Source of the DNA: Actinospineispora acaciae DSM 45401
Lineage (GTDB): Bacteria; Actinomycetota; Actinomycetes; Mycobacteriales; Pseudonocardiaceae
NCBI RefSeq assembly: GCF_000620785.1
Contig: NZ_JIAI01000002.1
Location: 62,001-126,000 of the forward strand
Reading direction: 5' to 3'
Length of the DNA stretch: 64,000 bases
In this document: positions 25,345 to 33,143 of the stretch, piece after piece
Numbering within the stretch: position 1 is the stretch's first letter
How the letters are laid out: each line of letters starts with the position of its first letter
Notes under the pieces: generated by a model
What the model saw: only the letters and a program-made list of their open reading frames with translations
Databases searched by the model: none
What the model was told of the DNA's origin: nothing
Position numbers and translations under genes: made by a program

Positions 25345-25724
25345 CGGCTGCCCACTGAGTGGAAGAACTCGGGTTCGTCATCGTCTCCGCGTTGGACCTG
25401 TTCGACCATGCGGCGCACGTTGGCGGCCTCCGGGTCGATTACCTGGTTGGCGTACCGCACGTAGAAGGTGGCCAGGGCGAGGGTGCTGAGAATCTGCAGG
25501 ATGCCGGCCACCAGCGCGACCGTGATGTTTCCGAGCAGCCTGAACGCCATGAACCCCGGCGTGTAGTAGGCGAGCCCGACGTACGCGGCGTACCAGGTGA
25601 TGAACAACATCCCGAACGGGAGGACGAACCGGCGTCGCCTGCGTTTCAGTTGCAGAAACGCGGCGCTCTTGTATACCTGCTGATAGGCGATCGCGTCTGG
25701 GACGGGTCGTTTTTCGGTGGCCAT
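25341..25724 (-). CDS. DUF485 membrane protein (YjcH-like)
   Basis: A 127-residue DUF485 protein. After a charged N-terminus with the typical YQQVYKSAAFLQLKRRRRRFVLPFG, two transmembrane helices follow (GMLFITWYAAYVGLAYY and NITVALVAGILQILSTLALATFYV), then ANQVIDPEAANVR and a short acidic tail. DUF485 proteins accompany ActP-type acetate/solute:sodium symporters and are thought to be accessory subunits. Usually the DUF485 gene comes before actP; here it follows, 20 bp downstream. Its stop overlaps the start of the recombinase-like gene. Confidence 0.88.
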   Translation of the reverse strand: MATEKRPVPDAIAYQQVYKSAAFLQLKRRRRRFVLPFGMLFITWYAAYVGLAYYTPGFMAFRLLGNITVALVAGILQILSTLALATFYVRYANQVIDPEAANVRRMVEQVQRGDDDEPEFFHSVGSR

Positions 25725-25744
25725 GGTTGGGCTTCCCTCGCGTT

Positions 25745-27607
25745 TTAGTCGACGTCGGCCCGGGAGGACTCACGCGCCACGCGGCGGGCAATGGCCTCCA
25801 CCTCGGCGACGGTGAACACCGATTCGGTGGACAGCCGGGCGGGCACCGCGACGGGGGCGTCTCGGGATGCGCGCGGCGGGAGGCTCCGGCGGGCGGCGAC
25901 CACGGCCGAGGCGCCGGTCCGTTCCGGACCCGTCGGCACCGGCGGCGCCGGCCGGTCGGGGGCGTCGTAGCCGTACTCGTCCGTGTCGTCGTCATCGTCG
26001 GTGATGGCCGGGGCGGCTTCGTTACCGGCGCCGGTGAGCGCCCGGACCTGCATCTCGGCGTGCCGTTCCCGGCTGGCCCGGTCGGGGATCAGAATGGAGA
26101 CGACATAACCGAGCACGAACGACAGCGGAATGGACACGACGCCCGGGTTGCTCAACGGGAAGTACTGGAAGTCGTGGTCCTTGAGCATCGACGTCTTCTC
26201 GCCGGAGACCGCCGGAGAGAGCGCGATCAGCGTCACCGAGGAGATGAGTCCGGCGTAGATGCTGGCCAGCGCGCCCGCCGTGGAGAACCCCTTCCAGAAC
26301 AGCGAGTAGAGGATCGTCGGCAGGTTCGCCGAAGCGGCCACCGCGAAGGTCAGCGAGACCATGAAGAGAATGTTCTGGTCCTTGGCGAGGATGCCCCCGG
26401 CGATTCCTACCGCGCCGATCCCCACCGCGCCGAGGCGGGCGACCATGATTTCCTTGCGCGGCTCGGCATTGCCGTGCTTGATGATGCTCGCGTAAATGTC
26501 GTGGGCGAACGACGCGGACGCGGCGATCGTCAGCCCGGCGACCACCGCGAGAATCGTCGCGAACGCCACCGCGGAGACGATGCCCAGCAGGATCTCGCCG
26601 CCCAGCTGGTAGGCCAGCAGCGGCGTCGCCGCGTTCGACTTGCCCGGTGCGTTGGCCATCGCGGCCGGGTCGACCATGCCCCCGGCCGCGTACCCGACCA
26701 CCATCGCCGCGGTGAAGAACCCGCCGATGAGCCAGATCGCCCAGGAGATCGAGCGGCGCGCCTGCCGCGCGTCCGGAACCGTGTAGTACCGCATCAGCAC
26801 GTGCGGCAGCGCGGCGGTGCCCATCAGGAACGCCAGCGCCTGGGAGAAGAAGTCCAGCGTGGAGGTCGGGCTCGCGCCGTACTGCAGCCCGGGGATGAGG
26901 ATCGCCTCGCCGTGCGGGTTCCGCTCGGTGGCGGCGCCCAGGAGCGAGCTGAGGTTGAAGCCCTCCCGGCCCAGCACCCAGGTCATCAGCACCAGCGTGG
27001 TGACCATCAGCAGCCCGGCCTTGATGATCTGCACCCAGGTGGTGCCGCGCATTCCGCCGAGCAGCACATAAACGGTCATGAGGGCGCCGACACCGATGAT
27101 CGCCAGCGCCTGGCCGTACTCGCTGGTGATACCCAGCAACAACGCGACCAGCACGCCAGCCCCGCCGATCTGGGCGAAGAGGTAGGACAGCACGACGGTG
27201 ATCGTGGACAGCGCCGCCGCCACCCGGATCGGGCGCTCGCGCAGACGCAGGATCAGTACGTCGCCCATGGTGAAACGGCCGACGTTGCGGATTGCCTCGG
27301 CGACCAGCAGCGCGGCCAGCCAGCCCACCAGCGCGCCGATACAGTACAGAAATCCGTCGTAGCCGTAGAAGGCGATCGCGCCCGAGATGCCCAGGATGGC
27401 CGCCGCCGAGAGAAAGTCACCGGCCAGGGCGATTCCGTTCTGCGCGCCGGTGAACGCGCGGCCGGCGGAGTAGTAGTCCGCGGCCGAACGATTGCTCTTG
27501 CTCGCTTGCCGGACCACCACCAGAGTGACCAACGCGAAAACCAAGAAGATGCTGATGTTCACCGTCGGTGAGCCGACTCCGGCCGCCAGCGGTGTCGCTG
27601 GATTCAT
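25745..27607 (-). CDS. Sodium/solute symporter, ActP-like (acetate/monocarboxylate)
   Basis: A 620-residue sodium:solute symporter. ActP-like features are SAADYYSAGRAFTGAQNGIALAGDFLSAAAILGISG, GRFTMGDVLILRLRERPIR, LGGMRGTTWVQIIKAGLL, and ALPHVLMRYYTVPDARQARRS, with about 13 helices to residue 510. ActP takes up acetate and other short monocarboxylates with a cation. The last 110 residues or so form a non-conserved cytoplasmic tail, with a run of five Asp (after AITDD) and Pro/Arg-rich sequence ending in a short amphipathic segment; such a tail is not found in E. coli ActP. The ATG at 27607 has GGGGGAC upstream. It is divergent from a MarR regulator gene across 586 bp. Confidence 0.88.
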   Translation of the reverse strand: MNPATPLAAGVGSPTVNISIFLVFALVTLVVVRQASKSNRSAADYYSAGRAFTGAQNGIALAGDFLSAAAILGISGAIAFYGYDGFLYCIGALVGWLAALLVAEAIRNVGRFTMGDVLILRLRERPIRVAAALSTITVVLSYLFAQIGGAGVLVALLLGITSEYGQALAIIGVGALMTVYVLLGGMRGTTWVQIIKAGLLMVTTLVLMTWVLGREGFNLSSLLGAATERNPHGEAILIPGLQYGASPTSTLDFFSQALAFLMGTAALPHVLMRYYTVPDARQARRSISWAIWLIGGFFTAAMVVGYAAGGMVDPAAMANAPGKSNAATPLLAYQLGGEILLGIVSAVAFATILAVVAGLTIAASASFAHDIYASIIKHGNAEPRKEIMVARLGAVGIGAVGIAGGILAKDQNILFMVSLTFAVAASANLPTILYSLFWKGFSTAGALASIYAGLISSVTLIALSPAVSGEKTSMLKDHDFQYFPLSNPGVVSIPLSFVLGYVVSILIPDRASRERHAEMQVRALTGAGNEAAPAITDDDDDTDEYGYDAPDRPAPPVPTGPERTGASAVVAARRSLPPRASRDAPVAVPARLSTESVFTVAEVEAIARRVARESSRADVD

Positions 27608-28193
27608 GTCAGGTCCCCCTGCTGATCTTGTGCGGCCACGAAGCGGCCGGCCGCCCGCGAGGCCGTGCCACCAAGCTTGATCTCCGACGAGCTGTTTGGC
27701 GCTCATCTTCATTGCGTGACCGGCCGGCTCAACGACCCGCTTTGCGGTTGAGTGACGGCGGTCGATTCGCGCCGAGAAACTAATCCGAACGCTTATCAAT
27801 GCCGTTTCGCCTGGTGGTTACCGGTAACGCTGTGCACAACATATCCACATGACTTCACCCTTGTGGGTGGCGTTCACTCTTACGTTCGGCCGATATAGCG
27901 GTCGAATCTCACGGTAGCGGTCGGGTGCGACGCGTGTTGTCACTCGTACGTGGCGTAACGTCCCCTGTACGTGGTCCGGTAGAAAAACCAGCCACGCTCA
28001 CACTCGCTCCCCGGGAGAGGTCATGGCATGCGACGTGCGGCGTCGGGTTTCTCGGCGAGATGGATCTTGTTCCGAACTCCATCTCCGCCTGTCGGACGAC
28101 GGTTTGGTGGATCGACGACACGGTAAGGCGCGGAGTCGGGTATCCGCGCCGAGTCCGGTCCGTCCGGCCAATGGCTAGAAAGGTGCGTCGAAC
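27608..28193. promoter_or_regulatory. Divergent regulatory region actP / marR
   Basis: The 586 bp between the symporter and MarR genes hold no convincing gene. Two direct copies of GTACGTGG (27946-27953 and 27967-27974) lie 21 bp apart, which is two helical turns, so they face the same side of the DNA. The part at 27780-27900 is AT-richer than its surroundings and probably contains promoters. A 91-codon frame at 27925-28200 has no ribosome site or family resemblance. Confidence 0.4.
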
Positions 28194-28685
28194 GTGGTAA
28201 GTGATAACGCGGTCAGCGATTGCGACTCGTCCGCTCCGAGCGGGTCCGAGCCGGAACGCATGCCGCTGGTCGCCGAGCTCTACATCGCGCTGTACACGGC
28301 GTCACGCGCCATGAACGGCTCCTATCGCCCGCTGCTGGCCTCCCTCGGGCTGACCCACACCCAGTACCTGGTGATGCTGGTGCTCTGGGAGCGGCGGGTG
28401 GTCACCGTCGGCGAGCTCGGAGACCGGCTGCACCTCAGCTCGGGAACCGTGTCGCCGCTGCTCGCGCGCCTCGAGCACGCCGGGCTGATCAGCCGGCGCC
28501 GCCGGCTGGACGACGTGCGCGCCGTGGAGGTGTTCGCGACGCAGAAGGGGATGCGGCTGCGGGTCGCGGCCGACGAGGTGCCCGCCGTGATAGCGCGGGC
28601 GGCCGGGCTGACGCCGACCGAGATCGCCGAGCTCCGCGACGCCCTGCAGGTCATGACGATGCGGCTCAGCGTGGCGGAACTGTAG
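28194..28685 (+). CDS. MarR-family transcriptional regulator (OhrR-like)
   Basis: A 163-residue winged-helix regulator. After a serine-rich N-terminal stretch of about 22 residues, the fold reads PLVAELYIALYTASRAMNGSYRPLLASLGLTHTQYLVMLVLWERR, then the recognition part VTVGELGDRLHLSSGTVSPLLARLEHAGLISRRRRLDDVRAVEVF, with the family DxR wing. It resembles OhrR-type regulators in the LTxTQYLVMLVLWE block, but no redox-active N-terminal cysteine lies at the expected site; the only Cys is at about position 10, in the extension. The GTG at 28194 has AAAGGTG upstream. It could control the divergent symporter operon, the esterase downstream, or both. Confidence 0.85.
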   Translation: MVSDNAVSDCDSSAPSGSEPERMPLVAELYIALYTASRAMNGSYRPLLASLGLTHTQYLVMLVLWERRVVTVGELGDRLHLSSGTVSPLLARLEHAGLISRRRRLDDVRAVEVFATQKGMRLRVAADEVPAVIARAAGLTPTEIAELRDALQVMTMRLSVAEL

Positions 28686-28860
28686 GACGCGACGGGTCCG
28701 CTCGCCCACAAGTGCCACTTTGAAGTCGGTCGTCAATCTTTAGTAACTTCTTTTCCGGAGCGGCGTTGGGCGGGGCAGGCCGGTCCGGCGCGGACCCCGG
28801 CGACATTCCCGGGGCTGATGGTTGCCGGACCACGAGGGACATTGAGGAGGTGGGCTTGCA

Positions 28861-28877
28861 TTGCTTCGGCGAAGCAA
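28861..28877 (+). promoter_or_regulatory. Start-codon hairpin
   Basis: TTGCTTC-GGC-GAAGCAA is a perfect seven-base-pair stem with a three-base loop whose first three bases are the TTG start codon. It lies 10 bases after the GAGGAGG site. It could mask the start codon and lower initiation. This is a prediction from sequence only. Confidence 0.5.
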
Positions 28878-31338
28878 GCTCGGGGTACTGGCGCTCACCG
28901 CCGTGGTCGGCGTGGGCCTGGTGTTCGTCGCGCACCCGGTCTTCGCGGACCAGGGCGCGTCGGGGACCGGCGAGCGCCGGCCCGGGCCCGCGTTGCTCTA
29001 CGACGGCCCGGCGAAGGCGCCGATGCTGGAGAACACCGGGATCTGGCGGGCCGCGCCGACCGGGGTGTGTCATTCCAGCGCGTACCGCGACGGTGAGTAC
29101 GTGCACCAGGGCTGCATCTACGACGACCAGGGCGGCGGCAACCAGTACCGCTGGCCGGTCGACGCGCTGCTGCGCACCTACACCTATCCGGAGGACCCCG
29201 AGTACCGGCGCAACGTGGCGGACATCCTCGAGGTGCGGGTCAGGCCGCAGCCCTCGGAGACGGCGTTCCGGGTCACGTTCAACACGATGACCAACCCCGA
29301 CCTGTACGCGCTCACCCTCGCCCTGGGCAACTCCGACCGGCCGATGGAGGTGCCCCACGGCGCCAACACCGTGATGCCGGCGAAGACGTTCGTCACCGTG
29401 CACGGCTCGGAGGGCGACATCACCGACGCCGCGTCCGGCCGCCGGCTCGACGAGAAGCCCACGGTGACGGTCGACAAGGAGCGGCGCCAGGTGGAGATCC
29501 GGGTGCCGCACTCGGTGTTCGACCCGCACGGCAAGGAGCGCATCGCGGCGGCCGCCGGGCTCTGGGACCGCTCCGGCGGCGGGTACCTGGTGCCCCAGGC
29601 CACGGCGGACAGGACGCATCCCGGCGGGGCGGTGCTCGGCGACGCCCACCCGTCGGCGTTCTTCGACAGCGCGTTCCGGTTCGACGAGCCGTTCGAGGCG
29701 CCCTACCTGGACAACGACCAGCGCCGGGCGATCGCCAAGGGCGACCTGAGCCCGTTCCACGCCGACGTCGACTTCGACAAGCTGGCCAACAACGTCAAGG
29801 ACAACAGCGGGATCCCGACCAAGGGGTACATCACCCGCGTCTACGCCAGCCAGTTCGAGAAGGAGCAGGGCAGGCGGCTGCCCAGCGACCCCGGCGGCCC
29901 TGGGGCCGGCGCCGGCACCCAGCAGGGCGGCATCCTGACCGGCCTCGGGAAGGGCTCGAAGGGCCGGCCCAGCCTGCAGTTCGGCTGGCCGTGCCGGGAC
30001 GACTGCGTGCCCGACCTGCCGGGGCGGATGCAGCGCTACAAGGTGTTCGTGCCGGACGCACCACCGCCCAAGAGCGGCTACGCCTCGCTGGTCTGGACCA
30101 ACGGCTACGCGCTGGGCGCCGGCGACGACGTCGCGGGCGAGAAGGACCTGTTCCACGCGTTCGCCGAGCGGCCGGGCAACCCGACGATGGTCATCGACGT
30201 GGACGCGCGCGGCAACGACCAGTGGGGCTACGGCGAGGGCGGCGCTGCCATCTTCGAGGCGCTCGCGGACGCCCGGCGCCACTTCGACCTGGACAGGGAC
30301 CGCACCGCGATGGGCGGGTTCTCCAGCGGCGCGTACATGGCCAACAAGATGTCGCTGAGCTTCCCGGACGTGTTCAACCGCGCGTTCATCTGCGACGGCC
30401 TGGACGTCGCGCCGTCCTTCCCCGGCATCAACGGGCTGACCGACGTGCTCCCGGTGGACACCCTCACCAAGCACGAGCCCGGCTCGAAGATCACCCCGAT
30501 GCTGCCGAGCCGGCGCAACCAGCCGGTCATGGAGTGGGGCGGCCTCAACGACGACTTCATCCCGCTGTCCATCACCCAGGAACGCGCGCGTGCGTACGCC
30601 AAGGGCGACTACGACTACGAGTTCATCAGCTGGATCGGGGTCGCCGCCGAGCACCTGGTGCAGTGCAAGAACGGCATGTGGCCGCTGGTGACCAAGTGGA
30701 TGGGCGACGAGCCGAGGCCGAAGAACCCGCACCACGTGACCTTCGTGCGCAACCCGTACATGGACGACCCGCGCTCCGACCTGGTCGCCGACCACGCGTA
30801 CTGGCTGTCCAAGATCGCGGCGTCGGACGCCAAGAAGGTCGGCCTCATCGACGTGGTCACCCACGGCCTCGGCGTCAAGGACGCCCCGGTGCCGCCCAAG
30901 CACGGCCCCGGCCCCGGCCTCAGCACCGGCACCGTGATCCCGGTCAACCCGTACCTGCGCGAGTACCGGCACCTCAAGGACCCGGTGCCGGCGCCGACGC
31001 TGAACGAGCTGGACATCACCGCCAGCGACATCAACGAGATCACCGTCGACCCCAAGCGGGCCGGTGTCGGCTGCGACGCGAAGCTGAACACGAAGACGAA
31101 CCGCGACCTGACGGTGCACCTGCTCGGCTGTGACCGGTCGGACAAGATCGAGGGCACGGGCGGCTCCGGCGAGATCACCCCGTACAACCCGCCCGACCCG
31201 CTCAAGGGCGTCGAGCTGCCGAAGGGCACGCCGCTGCCGGCGGAGGTGGGCAACCTGCCCCAGCCCCCGCTGACCGACCTGCCACCGCTGCGCTTCCCAC
31301 CCAACACGGACAACCCCAGTCCGTCATCGGGGAGCTGA
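28861..31338 (+). CDS. Secreted alpha/beta hydrolase, large esterase/depolymerase-like
   Basis: An 825-residue secreted protein. Residues 1-29 are a Sec signal peptide (charged MLRRSK, hydrophobic core, AHPVFA cleavage). The first 370 residues or so have no assignable fold by eye but include a paired-cysteine region (GVCHSS...HQGCIYDD). Residues 380-700 resemble prolyl oligopeptidase- or PHB-depolymerase-like hydrolases: GRMQRYKVFVPDAPPP opens the domain, GGFSSGAYMANK gives the nucleophile Ser near 488, and candidate Asp and His lie in GGLNDDFIPLS and AAEHLVQCKN. The C-terminus is Pro-rich. The start is a TTG behind GAGGAGG, and the start codon sits in a perfect hairpin. The substrate is unknown; an extracellular polyester or ester is plausible. 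Its end overlaps the convergent TetR gene. Confidence 0.75.
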   Translation: MLRRSKLGVLALTAVVGVGLVFVAHPVFADQGASGTGERRPGPALLYDGPAKAPMLENTGIWRAAPTGVCHSSAYRDGEYVHQGCIYDDQGGGNQYRWPVDALLRTYTYPEDPEYRRNVADILEVRVRPQPSETAFRVTFNTMTNPDLYALTLALGNSDRPMEVPHGANTVMPAKTFVTVHGSEGDITDAASGRRLDEKPTVTVDKERRQVEIRVPHSVFDPHGKERIAAAAGLWDRSGGGYLVPQATADRTHPGGAVLGDAHPSAFFDSAFRFDEPFEAPYLDNDQRRAIAKGDLSPFHADVDFDKLANNVKDNSGIPTKGYITRVYASQFEKEQGRRLPSDPGGPGAGAGTQQGGILTGLGKGSKGRPSLQFGWPCRDDCVPDLPGRMQRYKVFVPDAPPPKSGYASLVWTNGYALGAGDDVAGEKDLFHAFAERPGNPTMVIDVDARGNDQWGYGEGGAAIFEALADARRHFDLDRDRTAMGGFSSGAYMANKMSLSFPDVFNRAFICDGLDVAPSFPGINGLTDVLPVDTLTKHEPGSKITPMLPSRRNQPVMEWGGLNDDFIPLSITQERARAYAKGDYDYEFISWIGVAAEHLVQCKNGMWPLVTKWMGDEPRPKNPHHVTFVRNPYMDDPRSDLVADHAYWLSKIAASDAKKVGLIDVVTHGLGVKDAPVPPKHGPGPGLSTGTVIPVNPYLREYRHLKDPVPAPTLNELDITASDINEITVDPKRAGVGCDAKLNTKTNRDLTVHLLGCDRSDKIEGTGGSGEITPYNPPDPLKGVELPKGTPLPAEVGNLPQPPLTDLPPLRFPPNTDNPSPSSGS

Positions 31339-32079
31339 GTCACCGACCGCTCCATCGGTGACTCCTTGAAGAGGCGGCGCCGGATCCTCCTGTGTCCGGC
31401 GCCGCCTCGCTGCACGCTGCGCCGCGTCGAGGATCGCCTCGACGGCGGTGTCGTAGATCGCCTTCTCGTCGACGCTGCTCAGCTCGCCGGCGTGGCCCCG
31501 GGCGACGGGGTAGTCCTCGTCGGGAAGCCGGGCGTAGATCCGGGTCCACGCCGTGTCGTCCTTGGCCCTGACCTCGGGGTCCAGCGAGCCGAGCGCGGCG
31601 GAGTGCGCACACAGCCCGAGGGCGGTGTCCACGAAGGTCCGGTAGAACAGCACCGCCTCGGCGGGGGCCAGGCCCGAGCGGGCGAAGCAGGCGAGCATGA
31701 GCTCCACCATCCGCCGCTCGCTGGGTCCGCCGGTGGTGCGCGCGAAGGTCAGGGCGGTGATCGCCGGGAGGCGGGTCTGGATCCGCCAGGTGCTCTCGGC
31801 GATCCGGTGCAGCGTGTCCCGCCACGGCTCGTCCTCGGGCACCTCGCCGATCTCGTCGAGCGCGAGCTGGATGGTGCGCTCGCACAGCGCGAGCAGCAGC
31901 TCGTCCTTGTCCCGGAACAGGCGGTAGAGCGCCGTCGCGTCGACGTTGAGCTCCTGGCCGAGCCGGCGCATGGTGAGCCCGGAGACGCCCTCCCGCTCGG
32001 CCAGCTCGAACGCGGCGTTCACCGCCGCCTCCAGCCGTAGGCCTCGGCGTTCCCGGCGGCTGGCCATCTGTTTCGGCAT
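31324..32079 (-). CDS. TetR-family transcriptional regulator
   Basis: A 251-residue TetR repressor: N-terminal HTH GLRLEAAVNAAFELAEREGVSGLTMRRLGQELNVDATALYRLFRDKDELLLAL, then an all-helical ligand domain of the TetR_C type (LPAITALTFARTTGGPSERRMVELMLACFARSGLAPAEAVLFYRTF). The ATG at 32079 has GGAG just upstream. The gene is divergent from a nitrilase-like gene, and tandem palindromes lie between them, so it probably represses itself and the nitrilase/permease pair. The last five codons overlap the 3' end of the convergent esterase gene. Confidence 0.88.
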   Translation of the reverse strand: MPKQMASRRERRGLRLEAAVNAAFELAEREGVSGLTMRRLGQELNVDATALYRLFRDKDELLLALCERTIQLALDEIGEVPEDEPWRDTLHRIAESTWRIQTRLPAITALTFARTTGGPSERRMVELMLACFARSGLAPAEAVLFYRTFVDTALGLCAHSAALGSLDPEVRAKDDTAWTRIYARLPDEDYPVARGHAGELSSVDEKAIYDTAVEAILDAAQRAARRRRTQEDPAPPLQGVTDGAVGDSAPR

Positions 32080-32122
32080 GGATCTCCTCGGTCGCCGCCC
32101 TCAATTTGACCAACATAGATGA

Positions 32123-32145
32123 CAACGGCGTTGCCAACGGTGTTG
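32123..32145. promoter_or_regulatory. Tandem TetR operator candidate
   Basis: Alternating half-sites CAACG-G-CGTTG-C-CAACG-G-TGTTG fill 23 bp between the divergent TetR and nitrilase genes. Adjacent pairs form perfect or near-perfect palindromes with a one-base centre. This is the expected layout for two TetR dimers. Confidence 0.65.
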
Positions 32146-32207
32146 ACCACATCGATGTGAAAGTGGTTTCGTGCTTCCCGTCACCCTCAAGGAAGCAGGT
32201 GTCTCAC

Positions 32208-33143
32208 ATGAGTCGGCATCTCCGCCTCGCCCTCGTCCAGGCCGCCGCCGAGACCCCGGAGCGGTTCGCCGAAGGGCTGCGATCGCGGATGAGGTCGCCG
32301 AACGCCGCCGAGCTGGTCGTCTATCCCGAGCTGCACCTGTGCTCGCTCGGGATGGACACGATGTCGACCGAGGAGCTCTACGACGCGTACGCCGAACCGC
32401 TGGACGGCCCGCGCGGGAAGGCGCTCGGCGAGCTGGCCCGCGAGCTCGGCATCTGGCTGATCCCGGGCACCGTGCTCGAACGCGCCGACGACGGCCACGT
32501 CCACAACACCGCGGTCGTCTACAACCCGGCCGGCGACCTTGTCGCCGGCTATCGCAAGATCTTCGTCTGGCGCCCGTACGAGCCGATGCGCCCCGGGCGT
32601 CGGTTCGTCGTGTTCGACATCCCGGGCAGGGGCCGGGTCGGGCTGTCCATCTGCTACGACTCCTGGTACCCGGAGGTGACGCGGCACCTGGCCTGGATGG
32701 GGGCCGAGCTGGTGGTCAACCTCGTGCAGACCCCGACGGCCGGGCGCGCGCAGGAGCTGCCGCTGAACCAGGCGAACGCGATCGCCAACCAGGTGTGGGT
32801 GGCCAGCGTGAACGGCGCCGGCCCGACCGCGGTGGGCAGGAGCCTGCTGATCGACCCGGAGGGTGCCGTCCGCGTCGAGGCGACCGGCCCGGAGGACGCC
32901 ACCCTGCTCAGCGTGGTCGACTTCGACCGCGTCGCGGCGGCCCGCAAGTTCGGCACCAGCGGCGACTCGTGGCCCTGGGACCAGTTCCAGCGCGGCGACA
33001 CCCCGCTGGAGCTGCCGCTCTACAACGGCCGGATCGACCCGGCCACCTGGCGTCCCGCGATCTCACCCGACACCCCGGCCGACCTGCGCCCGGCCGGCCC
33101 GGTCGTCCACGAGCGCCCCTCGGCGCCGGAGGCCCGGCGGTGA
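32208..33143 (+). CDS. Carbon-nitrogen hydrolase (nitrilase superfamily)
   Basis: A 311-residue amidase/nitrilase-fold enzyme with the complete Glu-Lys-Cys triad: Glu41 (VVYPELHL), Lys117 (GYRKIFVWRPY) and Cys149 (LSICYDSWYPE). The ICYDxxxPE form is that of aliphatic or omega amidases and N-carbamoyl hydrolases, not of true nitrilases. The C-terminal 50 residues are Pro-rich. An in-frame TTG at 32106 would place the coding region across the operator, so the ATG at 32208 is preferred, although its ribosome site is weak. The stop overlaps the start of a permease gene (GTGA), which suggests uptake and hydrolysis of one amide-type compound under TetR control. Confidence 0.88.
   Translation: MSRHLRLALVQAAAETPERFAEGLRSRMRSPNAAELVVYPELHLCSLGMDTMSTEELYDAYAEPLDGPRGKALGELARELGIWLIPGTVLERADDGHVHNTAVVYNPAGDLVAGYRKIFVWRPYEPMRPGRRFVVFDIPGRGRVGLSICYDSWYPEVTRHLAWMGAELVVNLVQTPTAGRAQELPLNQANAIANQVWVASVNGAGPTAVGRSLLIDPEGAVRVEATGPEDATLLSVVDFDRVAAARKFGTSGDSWPWDQFQRGDTPLELPLYNGRIDPATWRPAISPDTPADLRPAGPVVHERPSAPEARR

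Noticed and set aside
27925-28200. A 91-codon frame upstream of marR
   Set aside because: No ribosome site, Arg-rich composition, overlaps the marR start and has no similarity to anything I know.
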